Shown here: in pieces, positions 54,647-64,000 of the stretch
Layout of the letters: every line of letters begins with the position of its first letter
How positions within the stretch are numbered: position 1 is the stretch's first letter
Assembly: GCA_905160935.1 (NCBI GenBank)
Contig: CAJHZI010000438.1
Location: 1 to 64,000, forward strand
Length of the DNA stretch: 64,000 bases
Reading direction: 5' to 3'
DNA from: Enchytraeus crypticus
Taxonomy: Eukaryota; Annelida; Clitellata; Enchytraeida; Enchytraeidae
Made by a program: the position numbers and the translations under genes
The notes under the pieces: generated by a model
Seen by the model: only the letters and a program-made list of their open reading frames with translations
The model's database searches: none
Told to the model about the DNA's origin: nothing

Positions 54647-57331
54647 CCTTAATTATAGGAATTCCTGGATTCCTTTAAAAAACTGTTCAACAAGCAATAT
54701 ATAAAATATATAACTGTTCAACATACAATATTATATACAAGCTTCAACTTATTGCGTTTGTTCTACTTCAAGCAGTCTCTAAACTATTATACTCTTATTC
54801 ACATCGGCCATTGGTTTACTACATATGAGCAGTTCCGCAAGCAGTTGAAGCCTGTCTTTTCTATCCAATGGACATGAGTTGAGACCAGTGCACAAACATC
54901 CTTTTCTTTGATTTCTTTTATCTTTGAACTGATTTTCTGGATTTTAGTATTTGCATCATTTTGGATCTTCGTTTTGCTCACCTGCTTGGATTTGTCTCAC
55001 TTGGATTTGTTTTAATAGTTCTTGATGTTATCAACAACAACAATAGCACTTTAATTATATAATTATTATTATTATATTTATAATATTAGTAGTAGTTTAA
55101 ACCTCGGGCTGTGCATTGCACTCAAGGGTACAATTTTCTTAAATCATATGGAGTGATATGTTTCTTCATTATACTTTACTTGTAAGCTCATTAATGCTCA
55201 CTAATGAGTTCTAATTAAATACCCCTACTCAAGATTCACTTATAAAAACTGATAGTATAAGGAATGGCATAGAAACTGAGCTAATATTTATCGTTACCCA
55301 TCCTTAAAATGGAAACCATAACTAGTGATTATAAACTCAATGGAATATTATAAAATCTAGAATGCCACAGCAATGCTCATGTAAATATACATGCAACCAA
55401 AGCCTGCAACTAACACATAAAAATCGTAAAAATTTTATAATGTAGACACATTACATGTAATGCATTAATAGTGTAATTCACTACAACTATGACTAAATCA
55501 AATATATACAAGCAAACAATGTTTGTCTGACCCTACAATGATAATGACCACAACAACAATAATTAGGGTGCTACTCTCGTAAATAAAAATATGAAACCAA
55601 AGCGAAGGCGATTAGCAACTTAACAGAGTATCCTAAACGGTTCAAATCCAACATCCAAAAACTGCCAAGAAAAAACGTCAAATATTGGTATAATTAATAA
55701 TGTTCAAGTAGCATAACGCAAATAGCATAAAGAAAATAGCCTTAAACTGTTCCTTTATATTTAGAAGTTGGAACAAATTATGTTTCGTTTTCCACAGGCC
55801 ATTATATAACAAAACAAAGGTTAGCTTATTGTGTGTGTTGTAGAGCCAAAAAAATAAACAAACAAAAATAGAACATATTTTTAATAAAACCTTTCTAAGA
55901 AATAAATTAACAATAAAGATTTGACTTAACTCTAAAATGAGTCTATATAATTTTATAATGAGTCTATATAATTTAGAATAGCATACGGATTCCGAAGAAA
56001 TTAGGAATTAACTTCGCTGAGCACCAAATCTGCTTACCGTTAAAACACCTATTATCACTCTATGTTTACATACGATACAGTGCAGCCAAATGTCACAAGA
56101 CGTACTGTAGTCCATGATCATATCGAGCAAAACATATAAATGTATGGAAAACTCCAATACTGATTTTCAAAAGCATATTACTAAAAAATTTAAGAGTTTT
56201 CAAAAAACGGTTAACGTAGATAGTTAATAAAGTTGGAATTTCTGTCTTAACTTAATTTATAAGTTTTAATGTTTTAATTGTTTAAATTCCTAGATTCAAG
56301 TCCCAGCCGCGATGAGCTGAGAGTAAAATCTCGGACATTCACAGAAATGCTTATAAGGAAAATGGTCTCTACTGCCTAACGGTTTAAACATGTGGTATTA
56401 AATAGTGATAGATATCAAAATATCTTTGGTTGTTCGTTTCACTATAATGTATGTTTACTTTTTTAACACGTTAATTTAAATATGAAGCTACAATATTCTT
56501 TACAACCTGAATAACTATGTGTAAGTGCGAAATATATAAAAATATATTAACTATAAAAAGTGTACCACTAATTTTTAGGAAGCTGTAGAATGTTTGGAAT
56601 TGCATATCTATGCTGTTGATTAGTCAACAAATAATAAATATGAGAATTAATAAAATTATTTTATGATCATATTATTTTAATATTATTATCATTCGTCTTA
56701 TATTTGTCGGTTATTTTTTTCTAATTTAATGTGCATGCACCACTGCTCGGAATGAGCTTAAGGGGGCAGGGTGCGTCATCTGCGGCGGCCGCCCGATCAC
56801 AAGTTGCCAATGATGACAAATTAGTTTACCTGTGGGGTGAATACTCATCAAAGGTGTGCAATCTTTTCCATCAATCTAGTTGTAGTATATGTAATCATTA
56901 AATATTCTGTATAATTACAGCGTTCTGGACCTGTAGTGCAATGTCGAAATAGATAATTCAGTCGAACGTCTACCGGATATTAGGTGCAAGTTGCAACACA
57001 CGAGTTTCTGTAACTGTATTTTGTCGCTCACGGAAAGCATACATCCATTTTACATGAATTCATTGAACCAGGCAATTTAATTTTTTTTCCACTGTATAAT
57101 TATTGTATTGGTAAGTAAATTTTAATGATAGTTTTGCCCTCTCAAATCGTTGCACATCAATGCTTAATTATGACGCACTTAGAAATTAAGCTTTCTCCTA
57201 TTTATAAGTTTAAGTACTATTTTAGATTTTTTAACTTAATTACTAGTATTGATTGGACTTGTGATTCAAACACATTGTTTTAAATCCATATCATAGCAGG
57301 TCTCAACTCTGTTAATCAATGACTTTTTCAG
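54647..57331. other. Head-to-head region between NABP and NBEAL-like genes
   Basis: It must contain the NABP promoter and the 5' end of the NBEAL-like gene. Visible: a family C LINE fragment (54780-55060) and a reversed SINE F (56280-56465). GC content rises briefly near 56750-56800. No start codon for the NBEAL-like gene could be fixed. Confidence 0.6.
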
Positions 57332-57468
57332 AATGACGCTGAGAAGTATCGCCAGTTTCTCACGGCTTTTATTGACATCTACGAAGAATTTATTGACGTC
57401 GATTTTCGTAGACTGAGTTCCCAAAGGTAGGCTTACATTTTGATTGTCTGTAGAGTCACTAGATTCAG

Positions 57469-57534
<66 letters not shown>

Positions 57535-57538
57535 ATAT

Positions 57539-57569
<31 letters not shown>

Positions 57570-57570
57570 C

Positions 57571-57613
<43 letters not shown>

Positions 57614-57615
57614 TG

Positions 57616-57660
<45 letters not shown>

Positions 57661-58384
57661 TATGAGTCATAAAAAAACATGTGCATTTGAAAATATTTTC
57701 AGAATTATAAAGAAGAAGAAAAGTATTAATCTTAATTAGGTAATAAGTAATAAGAGACGATTATACAAACTTAGTCTGTTTTTTTTTAAATTTTAAAATG
57801 GTGTTTACTAATGAAGATAACGCGCTCATAAAAAGACTTTTACCTCCTAGAGGGTGATGGTGCACATTGGTTGATTGCCGAATTTCCAACAAAAAATGGA
57901 TTCTGGGAGGGCTAGATTGCTTATTAGAGAAATTGTGCAGAAAAGAAGAAAATAAATAGCGTGGACGAGTTGAAGCAACGCCTGGTGGACGTTTGGCAAG
58001 ACATGCAGCAATCTGTCATTGACAATGCAAAAGATGAGTAGCGCAAGCGTCTCCGTGCTTGTATTCGCGCCAAAGGAGGACATTTTGAGCATATGCTTTG
58101 ACAGTTGACAGTAGCTGTATTACACTGTTTCGTGTGTTTCATTGTTAGTTCCACTGAATTTGTAAACATTCTGTAGCGATTGATTTACTTACACTGAATA
58201 TTGTCAGTCGCACATATTTTCAAGCACTGCTTCAACGCAAAAGTAATAATTAACAGAGTCACTTAACGTTATTTTATTGCAAATGTTTTCCTGATTATAC
58301 CTATGCAAGAAGTTAAAAAATTGGTTCACTAATACAAAAGTTATGAGCGAGAGACTGCGCACATGTTTTTTTTGACTCACAGAG

Positions 58385-58416
<32 letters not shown>

Positions 58417-61400
58417 ATATATATATATCTATATATATATATCATATATATATATATATATATATAAATGAAATTGTAGATTGAATGCTAGTTATCATGG
58501 TAGTATTGTGATGATACATGGTTAGGCAGTGTTAAGTGTTGGTCTGGAAGTGTACATCTCTCTTAGTGCACTGCCTATTGGCAAGTCCTTGGCATAGTAT
58601 AACGCCTACATTATTTTCTGTCTTCCGCTCATCTATTCATGACCAAATGTCCAGGAAGTGCAACATAGCGCAACTGTATTGTCACATTTTCTGTTGACTA
58701 AATTGTCTTGACTAAATTTTTAGAGTTTGCTAAATATTTCCTTGGATTACAGGACTTGCTCCACATCACATCTGTTATTATTTGAATGAATTGTTTAATA
58801 AATTAATTATTTGAATAATTTTAAATGTAAGTGCTATCACAATGTTTGATCATACTTGCACAGTAGATTGTTGATTTAATAATTATTGTTTAATAATGAT
58901 TAACTTTTCTGATCTTATAGCATCGACTCTGTACGTATCACTCAACTACATATTTCACTCAATTACATATTTATTAATTACTTAATCACATAAACTCCCA
59001 ATTACGTGTTTCTTCTTCAGAGTTTATAGATACTATACTACATATCCATGGTGGCAATTTTTTTATCTATAAGAGACCAAGTATATGCTGAAAATTCTAA
59101 CTAGCAGGGCCATGCTAAACCACCTCAGAAGTAGTGACTCTTTCATAGCAAACTTTTGTAATCTTCTTAGCATATGTTTCACTCTTTTCAACCATTGTTT
59201 AGATTTCACTGGACCGTTGACTATGTTATGATTTGCTATTAAAACAAGTATGGCGGAGATTCGCTAAATTAGCTATGAAATTCGGCCAACTGGTAGGTTC
59301 TATTTTACTGGCAATATTCATGTGTGAGGAAATATTTTAGCTGAAAATGTCCTGAATTATGTACATTGAACCTGTACTCGCGTGGTGTGGGCAGTACTTT
59401 GACTGATCTGAGCTTTGAGCCCAGGTCACTTGAATTTGAGTCAAGCACTCTAACCTCTCATATCATATCCTCTCTTATATTATTTATTAAGAGGATTTGT
59501 GTAGAATTTTAGATTGGGTGACATTGTCTTTTAGGTCTTTCAGTGAGTATGAAAGCAAATTTTGAGTAATAATATGTACCTTGGCTCTACCATATTGAAG
59601 AGTTCAGAGAGAGAGACTAAAATTTGCTGAATTAATGGAATTAATAAAATAAAATAATAATAAATTAATAAAATTATATATGCTATTCACTATGCAGTTA
59701 TTATGCATAATTATTATTCAAAGTTATGTTATTCAAATTTTATTGAAGGGTGTCACAGTCAGTAATAAATTTTATATATAAAATGAGTTTTGTATCATTT
59801 GCGAAATGGTAGAAGTTATTGCAGTTATTACACTATTATTCGGATAGATATGACGCAGACATACCTAATCTGGAAAAAGTTCCAGTCGATGCACTTCCTA
59901 CATTGGTTGAACATCTAATAGTCTGTGCGGAGAGGCTGTCAGGGGCCTGGGATCAGACTACACTGCAGTACGCCTCACTGCTTCTTCAGGCTGTCGTCAT
60001 ATACAGCAGGTGTAGCAGACTTTTGTCTTATAAATATTTATAAAATATATTGAAGAACTATTCCCTGTTAATAGTTCTTAGATATATTTCAATCTCTATT
60101 TTGCATTTGTATTTAAGTTTTTATTTTAATTCATTACTTATTTGAATAATTTTGCTTTGTTAATTTTGGAAATTAATTTTTATTAGAACTTATGCAGTCT
60201 GTGTGGGTAGTAATTAAGACCCTTCCAATTCTCTCATAGATATACACCAAGATGAGATCCAAGTTGGGTTTTTTACAACATATATATTATATGTTGTAAA
60301 AAACTTTTTACAACAATTGGGCTGAACAATTAAAAGGGTTGTACTCTATATCCGTCTGATAATGATAAGATGTGTAATGGGCTTGTTGCAGGATATTATG
60401 CTATTTTTGATAATAAAGGAATGATAGCATTATATCTTACATCAGAAACTATGAAAATAATGACTACTTATTGGTCATGAAGAAATATAGTACTAGAGAG
60501 AGAGGGAGAAAAAGAGGGGCAGATGAGAGAGAAAGAGACAGAGTCAGCGAGAGACTGAGAGGCAGAGAGAGAGACATAGAGATATAGAGAGAGTGATAGA
60601 GAGAGAGAGAGAGATAGAGAGAGAAAGTTTGCCTATTTACGATTGGTTAATCTTGATGTATTTGTGTGATTAGGAGCCCTGAGACTGTGTATTATGTGGC
60701 ATCAGCTGATGTTATGACACAAGTGGTATCAATAGCAGAGGCTGTAGTGAACCAGGTATTGAATGTGCCCATTACAATATCAATAATATTACTTTATTTC
60801 GATGTCAAAGCATAATTATTTATAAGTGTAAAATTGTACAATATCAAACAGTGCAAAGTTACTGCCAGTATCTTATGCAGTCATGGAAGCTAAATAGTTC
60901 TAAAAGTTATATATATATATATTCAATGTTATTTATGTAAATATAAAGCAGTAAGAAGTTGATGTTAGTGTCTAGTTTATAGTATCTTGTAAGACGTACA
61001 TTTTTATTGAATTTTCAATTAGTTTTGTGCTTGAACTTTGATTTGTCTTCTGTCCATAGTTTTGTGGAGTTTAATTTTATCAATGAGCTGTTTGATGTAA
61101 CACATGGATAGCTAATTTTATTTAATGTTATTTTGAACTTTTTGTAATTATTTAAAGTTGACTCTTCTATGTTTAACTGTAAATAATTATAGCTGCTGTT
61201 GTCTTGAAGGAAATGTTCACCACAATACACACTTGTGGATAGTGGACTTGGGACGGTTTTCTTGATTTGCACCATTTTTTTACCCTCATTTTTTGTTTGT
61301 CAGCTTGTGTTTGATTTAATAGTGCTCAATTTGCCATTGGCGGTAGCACTCTAGTTGCTATTGTAGTAGTTGTATCAAGGCATTAGAGTTAAAAAAGTAA

Positions 61401-63499
61401 AAAGCGAATATGATGCAAGTTTTGTAATTCAACAAGTAATGTTAAGATAACAGCTACCTCTGATAAAAAAAGCTGTTAAAGCTAAGGTTAACGTCAGTTT
61501 CCTCACTCAAAAGCGATGTCAGTGACAGGCGAGCCCAGGATTTGAACCCGCACCATTAGATCTGCAGTCGAGTATCTTACCGACTTCGCCACAGGCTCCA
61601 GCAAAAAAAATGAAGAAATTAAATCTTTTCCTGCCCCTGTTTGCAGATGGCTGAAGAAAGTGGTGGGACAGTGAATCAGCTGACTACCTTTATGCACCAT
61701 GCACTCTATTACTGTGAGAATCTCTATGACCCATATTACACATGGAGAGTGCGGCTAAGAGGGTTGGTGTTGCTGTATAGATCTATGTTGAATTAATTAA
61801 TTAATTGATTCGTCAATTCATCAATCCACCAATCAATCAATCAACCAATCAAACAGTCAACCAATCAACTCATCAATGTATCAATCCATCAATCAGTCAA
61901 TCTAATCTATTTAAGCAAAATAAATTAATCTATTTATCAACTAGTCTCTCAAGCCGTCTCTCAATCAGTTTGCAATCTTTGTGTTGGTGTTGCTATATAG
62001 ATTTGTTTAATTAATTAATCAATCAATTTATCAATCCACCAATCAAGCAATCAATCAATAAATCTATTTATCAACTAGTCTATCAAGCCGTCTTTCAATC
62101 AGTTTTCAATCTTTGTGTGCATGCTCTTAACCGCACGTACCATGAGGCCCTTTATGATGTTTAGCACAATTCATAGATCGGCTATTGAATCTCTTTATAA
62201 CTCTGGCAGCTAGTCAGTCAGCCATCTGGTTTAGAATTCGTCAGAATTTAAAGGTATTCGTGAATACACAATATAAAAGCAATCAGTCTTCACAGTTCTG
62301 TGTAATTTCTCTATGGAACTTGGCAGTACCTAACACACGTTTTTGTTAAATTTGTTTCTATAATGTGTTTTTTGACTGTCTCATTAGCTAGTGGCTTGAG
62401 GTGTAGATAACGTCATGAAGTTTAAATGACAGATCCTGAGGTGAATTGAACCCTCCTGGAATCGAATCCCAGCCGCTCTGATCTGAGAGTAAAATCTCGG
62501 ACATTAACCGGACTGGTTATATGGAAAATTAAATAAATTGCCCAGCGGTTTAAACATGTGGTATTAAAAGTGATAGATATTAACGTAGTTGATCATTTCA
62601 CTATAATGTGTGTTACTATTCTACTGCAGGTGGTCTGTTGATAGGAACTCTGTTGACCAATCTCTTGTCATTCCACTACATGTTCAGTTCGTGCCTTTCT
62701 TCTATGGTCAGTATTTCCACTCAGTGGCTAAGTGGATGATTATTTGCATTTCTAGCAGAGCCTGTGGCAATGTCAGTAAGATATCAAGGTGAAGATTAGT
62801 ATGTATGCGGTTCAAATCAAGACTCGACCGTTGCTGATGACACTTTCGAGAGATGAAACTGACGTTTACAGCAGCTTTATCTTCTTAGACCTTTGCCTAA
62901 GAAGATAAAGCTACTAGTGTACCGCTTGCACTAGTAGCTTTATCTGTCATAGAACAAAGCAGTACACTAGTACATCAGAGTTACTACTGTACCGGCTGAG
63001 TTGGTGACATGATTGTCTGATGGGTGGGAGGCTTTTGGTTCAAATCTCATTAGTCTCTGACCTAGAGTGGCACTGAGACAAATGCTAATTTTTACTATCT
63101 TTAGCTGTGTAAAATAATGTTTCACCATTCTGGTCTATATGAATTAATATTAACTTTTTTGCTAATATATCTTCATTGAGTTATAATACTGATTAGTATT
63201 AGACTAGAAAACCTACGAAAAATACAGATCTAGAACAGTGTTGGTCCATTTAAATTTACATGCGTAGCTTAGCTCTGAGGTGTAGTTTACTGTTTATCTT
63301 CTATGCATAGTGTTTTCATCATTGTGTTGTTGTTGTTGTTGTTGTTGTTAAAAAGATAACCTGGAGCTAAGATTTTTATAGTGTTTTTCTCATTGTTGTT
63401 GTTGTTGTTGTTGTAGAGTGCTTTCAGAAAACCTGCCTTGATGCTGATCTTCAGATGAGATTGTTTCACGTGTTTGGCGCCATAATGTCTGGAGCTCAG
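57332..63499 (+). CDS. NBEAL: Neurobeachin-like (NBEAL1/2) protein, N-terminal part
   Basis: Exons 57332-57426, 59813-60009, 60674-60755, 61647-61762, 62630-62706 and 63417-63499 are recognised; a 10-nt microexon at 58921-58930 would restore the phase between the first two. Conserved segments in order: [55 protein letters not shown] and [13 protein letters not shown]. They match the N-terminal region of NBEAL1/NBEAL2, large BEACH-domain proteins involved in membrane trafficking and granule biogenesis. The BEACH, PH-like and WD40 parts should lie beyond the right edge, so the gene is truncated by the window. The first coding exon with the start codon was not found; a GTAAGT donor near 57111 may end a leader exon, but the sequence before it is not open. 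LRBA and neurobeachin are less likely, because the sequence fits NBEAL better from memory. Confidence 0.82.
57470..57657. repeat. (AT)n/(ACAT)n microsatellite
   Basis: (TA)n from 57472, then ACATAC and (CACATA)n, then (AT)n. The mariner element is inserted at its right edge. Confidence 0.95.
57658..58384 (+). mobile_element. Mariner-type transposon, deleted and broken
   Basis: The 727-bp element has inverted ends of about 26 bp (TGAGTCATAAAAAAACATGTGC on the left; the reverse complement of the right end reads TGAGTCAAAAAAAACATGTGC), flanked by TA. Inside are remnants of a Tc1/mariner transposase: [14 protein letters not shown] at 57798 and [20 protein letters not shown] near 57965, then [19 protein letters not shown] after an in-frame TAG. 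The middle, including the catalytic region, is missing, and at least one frameshift and two stops are present, so it is non-autonomous. It lies in the NBEAL-like intron. Confidence 0.88.
58384..58470. repeat. (AT)n microsatellite
   Basis: It abuts the mariner element on the right, so the element probably landed inside one longer (AT)n tract. Confidence 0.9.
58555..58650 (+). mobile_element. Dispersed repeat family E
   Basis: GTGCACTGCCTATTGGCAAG and TATAACGCCTACATT. Confidence 0.6.
58921..58930 (+). CDS. NBEAL: Possible 10-nt microexon of the NBEAL-like gene
   Basis: CATCGACTCT lies between TCTTATAG and GTACGTAT. It accepts phase 2 from the exon ending at 57426 and delivers phase 0 to the exon at 59813, coding S-I-D-S across the join. 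Without such an exon the two flanking exons are out of phase. Other undetected exons could do the same. Confidence 0.45.
60497..60625. repeat. (GA)n-rich tract before an NBEAL-like exon
   Basis: Interrupted GAGAGA DNA that ends about 50 bp before the acceptor at 60673. Confidence 0.9.
61465..61602 (-). mobile_element. SINE family A, copy
   Basis: Reverse copy with TTTCCTCACTCAAAAGCGAT, ending about 45 bp before the exon at 61647. Confidence 0.8.
61795..62100. repeat. (ATCA)n array, duplicated block
   Basis: A block with GTGTTGGTGTTGCTRTATAG and an (ATCA)n tract, carrying a copy of the donor-side sequence GTTGGTGTTGCTGTATAGAT, is present twice (61763-61900 and 61980-62070). Confidence 0.85.
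62395..62610 (-). mobile_element. SINE family F (reversed)
   Basis: GGAATCGAATCCCAGCCGCT and GAGTAAAATCTCGGACATT; it ends about 20 bp before the exon at 62630. Confidence 0.75.
62750..62880 (+). mobile_element. SINE family A, diverged copy
   Basis: GCCTGTGGCAATGTCAGTAAG, then GGTTCAAATCAAGACTCG and a tail GACGTTTACAGCAGCTTT that leads into a perfect hairpin. Confidence 0.7.
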
Positions 63500-63599
63500 G
63501 TAGGATTTGAACGTGTCCATGCATAGATCTGATTTCCTGTGTATGATGAACATGACTGTCCGCCTCCGTCCACGGGAACAGGAAAACAGACGCTTTAGT

Positions 63600-63835
63600 T
63601 TTAATGTGTTCTCATAGTAATAGGCACTAAGGCGTTTTCTAGTACTATAGGCACTAAGGTGTTTTCTAGTACTATAGGCACTAAGGTGTTTTCTAGTACT
63701 ATAGGCACTAAGGTGTTTTCTAGTACTATAGGCACTAAGGTGTTTTCTAGTACTATAGGCACTAAGGTGTTTTCTAGCACTATGGGCACAAATGTGTGTT
63801 CTAGCTCTGTAGGCACAAAACAGCGTCTAGCACTT
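63600..63835. repeat. 26-bp minisatellite, NBEAL-like intron
   Basis: Eight to nine copies of TTTTCTAGTACTATAGGCAC + TAAGGT, about 100 bp after the exon ending at 63499. Confidence 0.95.
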
Positions 63836-64000
63836 TAAGCATATATAAATGTGGATTAGCTTGACACAGGCCGAGCTTAGGCTGTCGAGGATTGATGCAT
63901 TTGATGACTGATTGATTTGTTGATTTATCAATTGATTGTTTGATTGATATGATTTTATGACTGATTGATTTGCTGATTTATCAATTAGTTTATTGATTGA

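Noticed and set aside
57433-57739. YIYIYI and HTHTHT frames
   Set aside because: Translation of (AT)n and (ACAT)n microsatellites.
63601-63816. VLENTLVPI repeat frame
   Set aside because: Product of the 26-bp minisatellite in an NBEAL-like intron.

Overview
The window is AT-rich, intron-rich nuclear DNA from a non-vertebrate animal. Evidence for this: canonical GT-AG introns interrupt metazoan genes, tRNA-derived SINEs, LINE tails and a mariner relic are scattered through it, and minisatellites are abundant. I cannot name the phylum; a basal or marine invertebrate is a guess. No bacterial, organellar or viral locus is evident, and I see no CRISPR array, rRNA or intact canonical tRNA.

Five protein-coding genes can be assembled by joining exons with matching phase. 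From left to right: (1) + strand 3073-10527, a UBAP1-type ESCRT-I subunit with an N-terminal UMA region, a very long Gln-rich middle and a C-terminal three-UBA (SOUBA) module. (2) + strand 14941-18902, a 799-residue ankyrin-repeat protein ending in a SOCS box, probably a Cullin-5 E3 substrate receptor. (3) - strand 47926-21148, a complete 24-exon SKI2/SKIV2L RNA helicase of 1250 residues, the motor of the SKI complex that feeds the cytoplasmic exosome. (4) - strand 54646-50906, a SOSS-B/NABP single-strand DNA-binding OB-fold protein of 274 residues. (5) + strand from 57332 to beyond the right edge, the N-terminal part of a neurobeachin-like (NBEAL1/2-type) BEACH protein. The genes share no obvious pathway. 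Genes 4 and 5 are head to head, about 2.7 kb apart between recognised coding parts.

The most unusual feature is how tandem repeats are placed. At least nine exon-intron junctions (one in UBAP1, seven in SKI2, one in NABP) have been copied in tandem, so the intron carries between 1 and about 20 diverged copies of the splice site plus some of the adjoining exon. In SKI2 this includes repeated copies of the exon start encoding a conserved helicase motif. In NABP the duplicated acceptor stays in frame and could add 22 residues. Other arrays start within a few bases of a splice donor, and (ATCA)n/(TGAT)n tracts often sit directly against splice sites and take the place of the polypyrimidine tract. 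I read this as minisatellites born at splice junctions, with possible effects on splice-site choice.

Intergenic DNA (1-3072, 10528-14940, 18903-21147, 47927-50905, 54647-57331) holds simple repeats, SINE and LINE fragments, one MITE-like inverted repeat and no further gene I can support. All introns were placed by eye from splice consensus, phase continuity and remembered family conservation; no transcript or database search was available.
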